From positions 62,001 through 126,000 of the forward strand of contig NZ_JAEDAE010000003.1 of assembly GCF_016056375.1 (NCBI RefSeq): a DNA stretch of 64,000 nucleotides, read 5' to 3'. Both the position numbers and the translations under genes were made by a program. This stretch comes from Hymenobacter negativus. GTDB taxonomy: Bacteria > Bacteroidota > Bacteroidia > Cytophagales > Hymenobacteraceae. The notes under the pieces were generated by a model. That model saw only the letters and a list, made by a program, of their open reading frames with translations. It had not been told where the DNA came from and searched no databases. This document shows, in pieces, positions 1 to 8,296 of the stretch (positions within the stretch are counted from its first letter, which is position 1; the number at the start of each line of letters is the position of its first letter).

Positions 1-2381
1 CGGTACTGCTTGCCAAACTGGTTGAAGTTGGAGGCGTAGGAGCCACCGTAGAATACCTGCATGGCATTCAGCACGTCTTTTTCCGTCAGGCCGGCCTGTT
101 TCACCTTGGCCACGTTCACACTCAGCTGGTACTGAGGGAAACCGGGGTTGAAGGCCGTGCTGGCGTACTGAATTTCAGGCCGTTTATTCAGCTCGGCCAG
201 AAAATCCTGCGCCACTTTGAAAAACTCAGCCGTGGTGTGTCCGCCCTTGTCCTGAAGCTGGAAGGTGAAGCCGCCGGTGGCGCCAAAGCCCGTGATGGTG
301 GGCTGGGAAATGGCCCGGATATCACCGGCCCGAATATTGGCCGTGAGCTTGCTTATCTCCTTGATAACGGCCTCGTTGTTCATCTTCTTGCGCTCGTCCC
401 AGGGCTTGAGGCGCACGATGACCATGCCGTAGGCGCTGCCCTGCCCGGCCAGGAAATTCTGGCCCGTGATGCGCAGGGTGCCCTTCACCGCCGGAATGGT
501 CCGAATCAGGCTATCGACTTGGGTGTTCACGGCCGTGGTGCGCTCCAGCGTGGAGGCCGGCGGTAGGCTCACGTTTACGAAAATGGTGCCCATGTCTTCG
601 TTCGGCACGAAGCTGCTGGGCGTGGTCGTCATCAGGAAATACAGCCCCGCCCCAAAGCCCGCCACCGCAATCAGCGACAGCCACTTGCGGGCCGAAAGGA
701 ACGTGACGGCCTTGGTGTATTTGCCCACCAGCGCATCGTAAGCCGCATTGAAGGCGATGCTGAACCGCTTCATGAAGCCCTTTTTCTGCGGCGGTTTCTG
801 CGCATCTTTTGCTTCGGCAGCTGCTTTGGGGTCGGTGGTTTTTTCCTCGTTTTGCGCTTCCTCGGTTTCAGCCTCGCCCTCGTGGTGGGGCGGTTTCAGA
901 AACAGGGCTGCCAGCGCCGGGCAAAGGGTCAGGGCATTCACGGCTGAAATCAGAATGGCCACCGCCAGCGTGATGCCGAACTGCTTGTAAAAAACCCCCA
1001 CCGAGCCGGTGATGAACGTGACCGGCAGAAACACGGCCGCCATCACCAGCGTGATGCTGAGAATGGCCCCGGTTATCTCGCTCATGGCATCGATGGCGGC
1101 CTTACGCGGGGAAGTGTAGCCGCCTTCGAGCTTGGCGTGCACGGCCTCCACCACCACAATGGCGTCATCGACCACAATGCCAATGGCCAGCACCAACGCA
1201 AACAGCGTGAGTAGGTTGATGCTGTACCCGAAGACCTTGAGAAAGAAAAACGTGCCGATAATAGACACCGGCACCGACACGCCGTGAATAATAGTGGACC
1301 GGAAATCCTGTAGAAAGATGAAAATCACCAGGAACACCAGCGCAAAACATTCCAGCAGCGTGTGAATCACCTTGCTGATGGAGGCGTCCAGGAAATCGTT
1401 GATATTAACCAGGTTGGTGTAGTGAATGCCGGCCGGAAACGACTTTTCAGCTGTCTTCAGCACCTCCAGCGACTTCTCAATCACGTCGCGGGCATTGGAG
1501 CCCGGCGTCTGGTTCACCGAAATGCCCACCGAGGGCTTGCCGAAGGTGGCGCTGTTGCTGCTGTAGGCCTGGGCGCCCAGCTCCAGCCGGGCCACGTCCT
1601 TGAGGTGCAGCAGCTGGCCCGAGCCCGTGCTCTTGAGAATGATGTTCTCGAACTGCTCCACCGACACCAGCTTGCCGGTGTACTTGATGACGTACTGGAA
1701 GCTCTGGTCGGAGTTTTCGCCGAATTTGCCAGGGGCGGCTTCCACATTTTGGTCAGCCAGCGCGGCCGAGATGTCGGCCGGCGTGAGGCCGTAGATGGCC
1801 ATCACATCGGGCTTGAGCCAGACGCGCATGGCATAGTCGCGCGAGCCGAAAGCATTGGAGTTGCCCACCCCGTTCACCCGCTTGATTTGCGGCACGATGT
1901 TAATCTGGGCGTAGTTCTGGAGGAAGGTCTGGTCGTAGGCCGGGTTGTCGGAGTAGAGGGCGAAAATCAGCAGGTTGCTGCTCTGTTGCTTGCGTACGGT
2001 CACGCCGGCTAGAGTCACTTCCTGGGGCAGCAGGCTGGTGGCGCTGGCCACGCGGTTCTGCACGTCCACGGCGGCCTGGTCGGGGTCGGTGCCCACGTTG
2101 AAGTACACCTGAATGCTGCCCGCGCCTTCGTTGGTGGCCGAGGACGTCATGTAAGTCATGCCTTCCACGCCGTTTATCTGCTCTTCCAGCGGCACCAGCA
2201 CGCTTTTCAGCACCACGTCGGCGTTGGCGCCCGCGTAGCTGGCCGATACCTGCACGGTGGGCGGCGAAATGTCGGGGTACTGCGCAATGGGCAGCTGCAG
2301 CAGCCCCAGCACGCCCAACAGCACGATTATCACCGAAATAACGGTGGAGAGCACGGGGCGCTCGATGAATATTTTTAGCAT
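1..2381 (-). CDS. RND efflux pump permease (HAE1/AcrB-like), cut by the window edge
   Basis: Inner-membrane proton-driven multidrug exporter subunit. The frame is open from an ATG at 2381 down to base 1, so about 790 of the usual 1030-1070 residues are present and the C-terminus lies outside. It begins MLKIFIERPVLSTVI, the standard TM1 of the family, followed by a porter domain (for example PISPPTVQVSA-like text near residue 40). The TM4 proton-relay pair is seen in GIVVDDAIVVVEAV near residue 410. A charged Glu/Ala/Lys-rich linker sits between the two halves (near residue 500-530). It lies 153 bp downstream of the adaptor gene on the same strand, with a palindromic repeat between them, so the two are very likely one operon. 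Substrate cannot be told. Confidence 0.93.
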   Translation of the reverse strand, partial: MLKIFIERPVLSTVISVIIVLLGVLGLLQLPIAQYPDISPPTVQVSASYAGANADVVLKSVLVPLEEQINGVEGMTYMTSSATNEGAGSIQVYFNVGTDPDQAAVDVQNRVASATSLLPQEVTLAGVTVRKQQSSNLLIFALYSDNPAYDQTFLQNYAQINIVPQIKRVNGVGNSNAFGSRDYAMRVWLKPDVMAIYGLTPADISAALADQNVEAAPGKFGENSDQSFQYVIKYTGKLVSVEQFENIILKSTGSGQLLHLKDVARLELGAQAYSSNSATFGKPSVGISVNQTPGSNARDVIEKSLEVLKTAEKSFPAGIHYTNLVNINDFLDASISKVIHTLLECFALVFLVIFIFLQDFRSTIIHGVSVPVSIIGTFFFLKVFGYSINLLTLFALVLAIGIVVDDAIVVVEAVHAKLEGGYTSPRKAAIDAMSEITGAILSITLVMAAVFLPVTFITGSVGVFYKQFGITLAVAILISAVNALTLCPALAALFLKPPHHEGEAETEEAQNEEKTTDPKAAAEAKDAQKPPQKKGFMKRFSIAFNAAYDALVGKYTKAVTFLSARKWLSLIAVAGFGAGLYFLMTTTPSSFVPNEDMGTIFVNVSLPPASTLERTTAVNTQVDSLIRTIPAVKGTLRITGQNFLAGQGSAYGMVIVRLKPWDERKKMNNEAVIKEISKLTANIRAGDIRAISQPTITGFGATGGFTFQLQDKGGHTTAEFFKVAQDFLAELNKRPEIQYASTAFNPGFPQYQLSVNVAKVKQAGLTEKDVLNAMQVFYGGSYASNFNQFGKQY

Positions 2382-2390
2382 AAACCTGAC

Positions 2391-2535
2391 GGATAACCTC
2401 ACCCCCGGCCCCCTCTCCTTGGGAGAGGGGGAGCCTGACGAATCAGGCGCGGGGAATCTTTTGGAAAATAAAACGAGAGCAAGGCGCGGGACTGGCTCCC
2501 CCTCTCCCCAAGGAGAGGGGGCCGGGGGAAGAGGT
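2391..2535. repeat. Paired family-A palindromic repeat (GC-rich, CCCTCTCC type)
   Basis: Two inverted arms, roughly 2398-2441 and 2490-2533. Each is itself a hairpin built on CCCCCTCTCC and GGAGAGGGGG, separated by about 48 bp of unique sequence. It fills the gap between the adaptor stop and the permease start of the RND operon. The same family recurs at 29753, 30340, 35534 and 53946-54097. It may attenuate or stabilise the operon mRNA (inference). Confidence 0.85.
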
Positions 2536-3734
2536 TACCCGCCCGCAACGTCCTCTTTCTTTGGCACGGCCTTCACCACTTTCGGCCGAATCTTCGCGCC
2601 CTCTTTCAGTCCGCTGATGCCTTCGAGCACCACTTGCTGACCTGCTTTCAGGCCTTTCTGCACCACAAACGACGCCCCATCCGGCGTGGGCACCACCGTG
2701 ATGGCGGCGGCGTGCGCGGCCGTATCGCGGCCTACTACATAGGCGAAGCGCTTGCCCTGCAACTCGTAGGTGGCGCTTTGCGGGATGATGAGGGCATTAT
2801 CCATTGGGCGCTGGGTGCGCACCGAGCCGCTGCTGCCGCTGCGCAGCAGCCCCTGCGGGTTGGGGAAGGTGGCGCGGAAGCTGCTGGCGCCGGTTTCGGT
2901 GTTAATCTGACCGATGGCGGTTTTTACGCGGCCGTGGTAGGGGTACACGCTGCCGTCGGCCAGCACCAGCAGCACGTCGGGCACGTTCGAGAGCTTTTCC
3001 TGCAGGGTGTTGCCGGGGCGGCGGCGGGCAAAATCCAGCAGTGCTTTTTCACTAAGCGAGAAGTAGGCGTACACGTTGCCGGTGCTGGAAATGGTGGTGA
3101 GCGGGTCGGCCGAGGTGCTGCTCACCAGGCTGCCGATTTTGTTGGGGATGGTGCCCATCACGCCATCCACCGGGCTGGTGATAGTGGTGTAGCCCAGGTT
3201 AGTGAGAGCATTGGCCAGCGTGGCCTGCGCCTGCGCCAGGGCGGCTTCCTTCGATTCAAGGGTGTACTGCGCACCCTCCAACTGGTACTTGCTGATGATG
3301 CCTTTCTCAACCAGCGGCCGCACTTTTTCTACGCCCATGCGGGCGGCATCCACGTCGGCCTGCGCGGTTTTGATACCGGCGCGGGCCGTGCGCACTTCCT
3401 GCTCGTACTGCGGCGCGCTGATGTGGAAAAGCTTCTGGCCCTTCTTCACGCTGGCGCCTTCGTCTACGTAAATGGCTTCCACAAACCCGTCTACTTTGGG
3501 CCGGATTTCCACGTTCTGCTGCCCCTGAATGGTGGCGGGATAGTCCTGAAACAGCGTCACGGTATCAGGCCGCACCACCAGCACCGGGTAGTCCTTGATG
3601 GGCGCGGGGCCGCCATCTTTGCCGCCCTTGCCACCCGGGCCGCCGGCTTCGTCGTCTTTTTTCTTCGAGTTGCAGGCCGCCACGCTCAGCAGTATCAGCA
3701 GCAGGGCCGCCCGGCCAGGCAAAAATATTTTCAT
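2535..3734 (-). CDS. RND efflux periplasmic adaptor (membrane fusion protein), lipoprotein
   Basis: Bridges the inner-membrane RND permease and an outer-membrane channel. The ATG at 3734 is preferred over an upstream GTG at 3746 because it gives a compact lipoprotein signal, MKIFLPGRAALLLILLSVAAC, with lipobox Cys near residue 21. It is followed by a charged Lys/Asp/Gly linker. The biotinyl-lipoyl-like halves (VEIRPKVDGFVEAIYVDEGA near residue 80 and ITSPVDGVMGTI near 190) flank a helical hairpin; beta-barrel and membrane-proximal domains follow. About 399 residues is normal for MexA/AcrA relatives. The C-terminus ends just before a family-A repeat; the permease gene follows. No outer-membrane factor is visible; it may lie beyond base 1. 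Confidence 0.93.
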   Translation of the reverse strand: MKIFLPGRAALLLILLSVAACNSKKKDDEAGGPGGKGGKDGGPAPIKDYPVLVVRPDTVTLFQDYPATIQGQQNVEIRPKVDGFVEAIYVDEGASVKKGQKLFHISAPQYEQEVRTARAGIKTAQADVDAARMGVEKVRPLVEKGIISKYQLEGAQYTLESKEAALAQAQATLANALTNLGYTTITSPVDGVMGTIPNKIGSLVSSTSADPLTTISSTGNVYAYFSLSEKALLDFARRRPGNTLQEKLSNVPDVLLVLADGSVYPYHGRVKTAIGQINTETGASSFRATFPNPQGLLRSGSSGSVRTQRPMDNALIIPQSATYELQGKRFAYVVGRDTAAHAAAITVVPTPDGASFVVQKGLKAGQQVVLEGISGLKEGAKIRPKVVKAVPKKEDVAGG

Positions 3735-3888
3735 ATGCAGTAACACTGCTCCGCGTTTGTATGCGAGCTGTTTACCGATACGAAAGCAGGCTACAAAAAG
3801 CCGAGTTCAGCACGCTGTAATCGGCCTGAGCCGGTGCCCGCCCGACCACCGGCCCAACTTTGCTGACCAAGCCCACCGCACTAGCTGG

Positions 3889-3930
3889 AAATGGAAAAGC
3901 CCGACAAATTGAATTGTCGGGCTTTTCCAT
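3889..3930 (-). terminator. Intrinsic terminator after the alpha/beta hydrolase gene
   Basis: A long stem (AAAAGCCCGACAA paired with TTGTCGGGCTTTT) with T tracts on both strands lies 36 bp beyond the stop of the gene ending at 3966. Because it is symmetrical it could also stop transcripts from the other direction. Confidence 0.85.
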
Positions 3931-3965
3931 CTTGTCTCAGGTACGAAAGCGGAAAGCGGCCAATG

Positions 3966-5123
3966 CTATTTCTGGCTCATAATCCAGGTGTAAATGTTGG
4001 CCTGGGCGTCGGGCGAAACCGGCGCGGGCGACATGCCGGCGGCCTCTTCCTTGCTAATCTGCAGGGCGTGGTTTAGGCCGGGCACGTGCATTTCCGTCAC
4101 GCGGGCATTGGCGCGGAGGCCTTTTTTGAGCAGCGCCAGGTTAACCAAGGCGTTTACTTCGGCATCGTCGTCGCCGTGAAGCAGCAGCACGGGGCACTGC
4201 ACTTTCGGCAGCGCAGCCACGGGGTCGAAGGCCAGGTAGTTGCGGTAGGCGGGCGTGGTCAGGGTATGCACGCTGGCCTGCACGTCCTGCGGGGCAATGC
4301 CAGTGTAGCGCTGGCGCAGCATGTTGCTGAGAATGGCCTGGGCCTGGGCATTATCGGGCGTTTGGCGCACTATTTCCAGCATGGCGCGCTGGTGCTTCAC
4401 CAAGTTCTCCTCGTCGCGGCGCATGGCCATTTTCTGGCGCAGGCGCTGCTGGTCCAGGTAGGTTTGCACCTGGGCGCTGTTCGAGCCGTGGGCTCGCAGC
4501 CTGGCGGCCTCCTGCTCGGCAGCCACCTGGTCGAGCCGGTACTTGCGCTGGCGCTGCGCGTCGGTCGAGTCCTGGCCGAGCACCTTGCCATACATGGTGG
4601 GCTGGGCGGCCAGCAGCTCGCGGCCGGGCAGGCCCGATGCGGCCAGCGCCACCACAAACGTGGGAGCCTGTAGCTGCGCGCTGGCCAGCAGGGCCACGTT
4701 GCCGCCCTCGCCGTGGCCAATGAGGCCCAGCCGCGTCACATCAACCTGGGGGCGGGTGCGCAGGTAGTTCAGGGCGGCCAGGGCATCGGCCGAGCGGTCG
4801 GCCACCGTGCCGGGGCCTTCGCTCGCGCTGCGCTCCTGAAGGCGCAGCACCACCATGCCCTGGCTCACGAGGTAGTCGGCCAGGCTGCTCAGTAGTTGCT
4901 TATCGGCCTCGTTAGGAGCCAGGGTGCCGGCTTCGTGCTCGGGCAGCAGCACGACCGCCGGGAAAGGGCCGGCGCCTGTGGGCAGCCGCAGAATGCCGTT
5001 GAGACGCGTGCCGCCAGCGGGCGACGTGAGCACCACGGCCTCGACCCGGTCGAGGGTGCTAGCCTGCGCACCGAACGTCAGCAGCAGGCAAATGGAGGCG
5101 AAAACGGAGAAGAAAAAACGCAT
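3966..5123 (-). CDS. Secreted alpha/beta hydrolase-like protein with Ser-to-Gly nucleophile change
   Basis: A 385-residue exported protein of the alpha/beta-hydrolase (dienelactone-hydrolase/prolyl-oligopeptidase-like) fold. The ATG at 5123 is chosen because it starts a clean signal peptide (MRFFFSVFASICLLLTFGAQA); the upstream TTG at 5156 only adds a polar tail. The core shows GPFPAVVLLPEHEAG (oxyanion side), then GLIGHGEGGNVALL at residues 133-146 where the family has G-H-S-x-G-G: the nucleophile position (138) is Gly, codon GGC. The acid and His elements remain in LLLHGDDDAEVN and VPGLNHALQ. A helical insertion of about 130 residues lies between. It may be a non-catalytic relative or use another residue. 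Monocistronic by its terminator. Confidence 0.8.
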   Translation of the reverse strand: MRFFFSVFASICLLLTFGAQASTLDRVEAVVLTSPAGGTRLNGILRLPTGAGPFPAVVLLPEHEAGTLAPNEADKQLLSSLADYLVSQGMVVLRLQERSASEGPGTVADRSADALAALNYLRTRPQVDVTRLGLIGHGEGGNVALLASAQLQAPTFVVALAASGLPGRELLAAQPTMYGKVLGQDSTDAQRQRKYRLDQVAAEQEAARLRAHGSNSAQVQTYLDQQRLRQKMAMRRDEENLVKHQRAMLEIVRQTPDNAQAQAILSNMLRQRYTGIAPQDVQASVHTLTTPAYRNYLAFDPVAALPKVQCPVLLLHGDDDAEVNALVNLALLKKGLRANARVTEMHVPGLNHALQISKEEAAGMSPAPVSPDAQANIYTWIMSQK

Positions 5124-5336
5124 AAACAGGCGGCTGAAATCCGGGCTTCCCGGCAATGCCTTGGGCGAGGGCGGTGGCGGGAGAGCTACGCAAAGCTCTC
5201 CTCCCGGAATTTCCGACAGCCAGCTTTTCCGTCGAACCTGCCTGTTCTGTCGGTTTACAACGCCTACTGCCGCACGAACGAAAATTGGTTTTTCTCAAAA
5301 TGGGCCAATCATCCCAGGTTGGGACACTGTCACACT

Positions 5337-5846
5337 TCAGCCCAGCAGCCGGAACCAGTCGCGCCCCAGCCAGTGCAGCACACTCCACATCGAGGCATCA
5401 AACACCAGCAAAAAACCTCCCTGCACCCACAGCGAGCGACCAAAGCCTAACAACCGCACTGGGCGCGGCTGCCCCGGCACCAGGGCCCGCGCCCGCAGGT
5501 AAGAGCCCGTCATGATGTAGGCCACGTCGAGCCCGGCATTCAGCAAAAACAGGTTTTCGTTGAAGAGCTGGGTTTGGAACAACTCGGCGGGCACCAGCCC
5601 TGCGGGGGCCACAAAGTGCAGGTGCAGAATGCCCCACGCGGCCAGCCCGGCATTCACCAGCCCCCAGCCCACATTCATGCCGTGGAAATAGTACGGCTCG
5701 TGCCGGCGGTCGCTCCGCGCCAGGTAGTAGCCGCTGCCCACCAGGTTCAGCAGCACCCAGGCCGCCAGCACCGCCAGCCCCCGGCCCAGTAGCAGCTCGC
5801 GGGCCATGAAGAGGCTGGCAATATCGACGGCAGGGGCGGCATGCAT
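5337..5846 (-). CDS. Small integral membrane protein, function unknown
   Basis: A 169-residue protein with about four hydrophobic helices (around residues 22-42, 58-78, 98-116 and 137-155), among them LAVLAAWVLLNLVGSGYYLA and GLVNAGLAAWGILHLHFV. Conserved-looking polar positions are HEPYYFHGMNVGWG in the first loop and NENLFLLNAGLDVAYI before helix 3, which look like a family signature, but I cannot name the family with confidence. The start is an ATG at 5846. It lies downstream of the outer-membrane protein gene on the same strand, separated from it by a terminator, so it is probably transcribed on its own. Confidence 0.75.
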   Translation of the reverse strand: MHAAPAVDIASLFMARELLLGRGLAVLAAWVLLNLVGSGYYLARSDRRHEPYYFHGMNVGWGLVNAGLAAWGILHLHFVAPAGLVPAELFQTQLFNENLFLLNAGLDVAYIMTGSYLRARALVPGQPRPVRLLGFGRSLWVQGGFLLVFDASMWSVLHWLGRDWFRLLG

Positions 5847-5872
5847 GGCTGGGAAAGGAATAGAGAGAAAGA

Positions 5873-5906
5873 AAAAAGGAAGCCCTGGCAGAGCTTCCTT
5901 TTTTTC
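5873..5906 (-). terminator. Intrinsic terminator after the outer-membrane barrel gene
   Basis: GGAAGC and GCTTCC arms flanked by A and T runs; on the minus strand the hairpin ends in a run of T. It lies 24 bp past the stop at 5930. Confidence 0.85.
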
Positions 5907-5929
5907 AAACGATGCGAAAGATGGTGAGC

Positions 5930-6610
5930 CTATTGCGTGAAGCCGATGCCCACGTAAACCTGCAACAGGTTGTTGTAAATTTTCGCGTTGCCAAACGCCG
6001 GGTCGATGGCTTTGCCGGTGGGAATATTATCTTCAAACAACTTACCCAGGCTTAGGTTGTAGCGGGCTCCTACGCGGGCTGGGCCAATGCGTGCTTCCAA
6101 ACCGCCCACGCCGCCAAAATCAAAGGTATTGAAGCCGTTGTCGGCCAGCCCGAGCGTCGAGCCGTCCTTCGTGGCATTGATAAGCAGCGAGGCCTGCGGG
6201 CCTACGTGAAAGCTTAGGTTGTCGGTGAAGTTGCCCACGTACATGATGGGCAGCTGGATGTACGTAGTGCGGTAGGTTTGCTGGGCTTTGCCAGCGCCAG
6301 TATTGGCCGTGAAGCCTAGGCGCGAGTACAGCAGCTCCACCTGCACTGAGGAGAAGTCATCGAAACCAAACTGCCCGTACACGCCGGCATGGAAGTCGCT
6401 GTGCGAGTTGCGGTCGATGCCCTTAACATCATCGCCGCGCAGGCCGTTGAGGTTATAGCCGCCCTTCACGCCGAAGCCGGTATTGCGCGAGTCGGTGGTT
6501 TTGCCACCGGTATAGTCTTTCGAAGAAAGAGCACCACCGGGAGCCGCCTGGGCAAACGCAGAAGAGGCTGAAGTAATGGCCAGCAGCAACAATAGGAGAG
6601 TCTTTTTCAT
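5930..6610 (-). CDS. Outer-membrane beta-barrel protein (PorT-like porin family)
   Basis: 226 residues with a signal peptide (MKKTLLLLLLAITSASSAFAQ) and alternating strand pattern typical of the 8-stranded PorT/OmpX-like barrels of Bacteroidota: GFGVKGGYNLNGL near residue 47, HAGVYGQFGFDDFSSVQVELLYS, LSFHVGPQASLLI, GGLEARIGPARVGARYNLSLG. It ends VYVGIGFTQ with the terminal aromatic/polar strand usual for BAM substrates. Such proteins are usually annotated only as porin family protein; a specific role cannot be inferred. It has its own terminator downstream. Confidence 0.85.
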   Translation of the reverse strand: MKKTLLLLLLAITSASSAFAQAAPGGALSSKDYTGGKTTDSRNTGFGVKGGYNLNGLRGDDVKGIDRNSHSDFHAGVYGQFGFDDFSSVQVELLYSRLGFTANTGAGKAQQTYRTTYIQLPIMYVGNFTDNLSFHVGPQASLLINATKDGSTLGLADNGFNTFDFGGVGGLEARIGPARVGARYNLSLGKLFEDNIPTGKAIDPAFGNAKIYNNLLQVYVGIGFTQ

Positions 6611-6735
6611 GGGTGAAATGAAGTGAGGGTAATGGGCCAGAAGCCAGGGAAGATTACTATTCCCGTTTGCCCCTATACTTTGCCGGGACCAGAAGGTTGC
6701 CTGACTTCACTTTTTACCCTGAAAAAAGGGGCTCG

Positions 6736-6768
6736 TTTCGCGCTATGCGCCAGGCGGCGCTACCTTTG
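6736..6768 (+). promoter_or_regulatory. Bacteroidota-type promoter for tRNA-Val
   Basis: TACCTTTG at 6761-6768 is an exact TAnnTTTG -7 box. A TTTCG at 6736-6740 is a plausible -33 element about 20 bp upstream. The expected start near 6775 is 24 bp before the tRNA. Confidence 0.6.
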
Positions 6769-6798
6769 GCGCAGCGGCCCACGGGCATGGCCGGCTCC

Positions 6799-6873
6799 GG
6801 GGTGTTAGCTCAGTTGGTTCAGAGCGCCACCCTGACACGGTGGAGGTCGTTGGTTCGAGCCCAATACGCCTCA
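6799..6873 (+). tRNA. tRNA-Val (anticodon GAC), CCA not encoded
   Basis: The cloverleaf folds by eye: acceptor GGGGTGT with ACGCCTC (two G-T pairs), D arm GCTC/GAGC, anticodon stem CCACC/GGTGG with loop CTGACAC giving anticodon GAC, and T arm GTTGG-TTCGAGC-CCAAT. The discriminator base is A at 6873; the next bases are CGG, so CCA must be added after transcription. Anticodon GAC reads GUC and GUU. It is followed after 4 bp by a terminator. Confidence 0.95.
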
Positions 6874-6876
6874 CGG

Positions 6877-6910
6877 AAACCCTCATTGCACGGCGCAGTG
6901 AGGGTTTTTT
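6877..6910 (+). terminator. Intrinsic terminator after tRNA-Val
   Basis: AACCCTCATTGC pairs with GCAGTGAGGGTT, followed by six T. Four bases after the tRNA end. Confidence 0.9.
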
Positions 6911-6976
6911 ATTTGTTTGCCCCCGGTTTTGTCGCGGATAGGGTTTGGTGCTTCCTTCCTCGTTGGGCTGGGCCTC

Positions 6977-7417
6977 TTAGGGCTTGTAGGCATGAATAGA
7001 CTGCCCTACGAGCTTCCATTGGTTATCAATTTTCTCGAGCAGCCGGATTTCGTGGGAAAAGGTTTTCTGCCCGTTTTGGGCCGTCGATTCTTCGTCGTGG
7101 CTCACCCAGGCGCTATTGCCGGCAATGCTCATCTTGAAGTTGGATTGCACTGCTTTGCCGCCCTGGCCCATTGCCGGCGATGCCGAAACCATCAGGGCGG
7201 GGGGAATATCCAGCGCCTTGCCCTCGGCCGTCGACACCAGAATGCGGCTGTAGGGCTGGATGTGCCAGCAGGCAGCGTGGCCCGGCGCATCGCCGGCCCG
7301 CCAGGTGGCCGCCTCCCGTTCCAGCACCTGCCGAATAGCGGCCTCCTCATCGGTTGCCCGGCCGCACCCGGCAGCCGCCAGGCTCACCAGCACTAGCAGC
7401 GTTGATTTATTTGCCAT
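6977..7417 (-). CDS. NTF2/SnoaL-like lipoprotein
   Basis: 146 residues from the ATG at 7417. This start gives a lipoprotein signal MANKSTLLVLVSLAAAGCGR with Cys near 18; a longer frame from 7456 only prefixes non-signal sequence. The body has the NTF2-like pattern: an N-terminal helix EEAAIRQVLEREAATWRAGD, then HIQPYSRILVSTAEG, and C-terminal strands NSAWVSHDEES, SHEIRLLEKIDNQWKLVGQS. This resembles the DUF4440/SnoaL-type proteins common in Bacteroidota that lack an assigned activity. It is convergent with the tRNA transcript and isolated on its strand. Confidence 0.75.
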   Translation of the reverse strand: MANKSTLLVLVSLAAAGCGRATDEEAAIRQVLEREAATWRAGDAPGHAACWHIQPYSRILVSTAEGKALDIPPALMVSASPAMGQGGKAVQSNFKMSIAGNSAWVSHDEESTAQNGQKTFSHEIRLLEKIDNQWKLVGQSIHAYKP

Positions 7418-7611
7418 GGGAAATTGCTGAAAAAGTAACCAGCGCACGAAAACCACTACGCCCGCCGCCTGGCAAGAAGCCCGCGACGTGGTGCCGGTGT
7501 GTTGCCGTAAACAGCGGTGAAAATAGGCGCCACATCTGAGCCTGGGGCGGTTGGCCTAATGTGCGGCAAGGCTTTTTCGGCGCCAATCCCAGGCATTGGC
7601 CTTCGGGCTGG

Positions 7612-7619
7612 TACTTTTG
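7612..7619 (+). promoter_or_regulatory. Possible -7 box upstream of the 7730 gene
   Basis: TACTTTTG fits TAnnTTTG exactly; no convincing -33 TTG at 19-20 bp is seen. A start near 7626 would leave a leader of about 105 nt. Confidence 0.3.
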
Positions 7620-7729
7620 GGGCCGAGGGTTGTTAACGATGGCCTCGCCGTTTGGGTAGCCGGGCACTTGCTTATTGCGGCCGCAGCCACCAGCGGGGCT
7701 TGTTCGACATGGGGAATCTGTTATAAAAA

Positions 7730-8071
7730 ATGGCCGAAGTCACCGCTGAGCAGCAATTGCTCGCCGATGCTATTCTGCGGCACCGTCAGTATCCGCTGGC
7801 CACGGCCCTGCGCCGGGTGCTGCTGGCGGCCGGCGAGTACGTGCCCGATGAGGACGCGGAACTGCTCTACGACTACGCGGCCAGTGTTTTCATCGACACC
7901 GCCTTGGACGGATTCCACCTCGTGAGCCGCGACGAGGTGCCGCTGCTGGGCATCGGGCCGCTGGAGCTGTTTGCCGAGCCCGGCAACCCCGCGCTGCTCA
8001 CGCGGTGCACGGTATGGTATGGCGCGGCGGCGCAGGCCGAATGGAAACGGCGCGTGGGCGAGCAGCCCTAA
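7730..8071 (+). CDS. Hypothetical cytosolic protein
   Basis: 113 residues, no signal or TM segment, acidic. The sequence reads as a real globular protein (N-terminal helices AEQQLLADAILRHRQYPLA and ALRRVLLAAGEY, acidic DEDAELLYDY, then VFIDTALDGFHLVSRDEVPL). A near-coextensive antisense frame (7721-8074) is Arg/Gly/Gln-rich and is taken as the shadow. The gene is closed by a good terminator on its own strand, which supports this strand. I do not recognise the family. Confidence 0.6.
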   Translation: MAEVTAEQQLLADAILRHRQYPLATALRRVLLAAGEYVPDEDAELLYDYAASVFIDTALDGFHLVSRDEVPLLGIGPLELFAEPGNPALLTRCTVWYGAAAQAEWKRRVGEQP

Positions 8072-8102
8072 CACTTCACTCCCCCCTCGCTAAAAGCAAA
8101 TG

Positions 8103-8137
8103 AAAACGCCCCGACTTCAGCCGCCGGGGCGTTTTTT
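8103..8137 (+). terminator. Intrinsic terminator after the 7730-8071 gene
   Basis: AACGCCCCG pairs with CGGGGCGTT followed by a T run, 31 bp past the stop. Confidence 0.9.
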
Positions 8138-8296
8138 GATGTCTCTGGGGTTTCCTCAGCTTTGCCAGCAGCTGGTGGCCGTATTCACAGCAGCAAGAAG
8201 CACACCGGGCCGCACAAAGACAAGCATTTCAGCCCGGTTCTGATGTTATAAAATTGCGCAGCCTGTTCCCGGGCCGTACTACCGACTTTTGCCCTG

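Noticed and set aside
2634..3743. 369-residue plus-strand frame opposite the RND adaptor
   Set aside because: Gly/Ala/His-rich text without motifs; antisense shadow of a well-supported gene in high-GC DNA.
7407..7667. 86-residue minus-strand frame upstream of the NTF2-like lipoprotein
   Set aside because: No coding character; overlaps the lipoprotein's 5' end and a promoter region.
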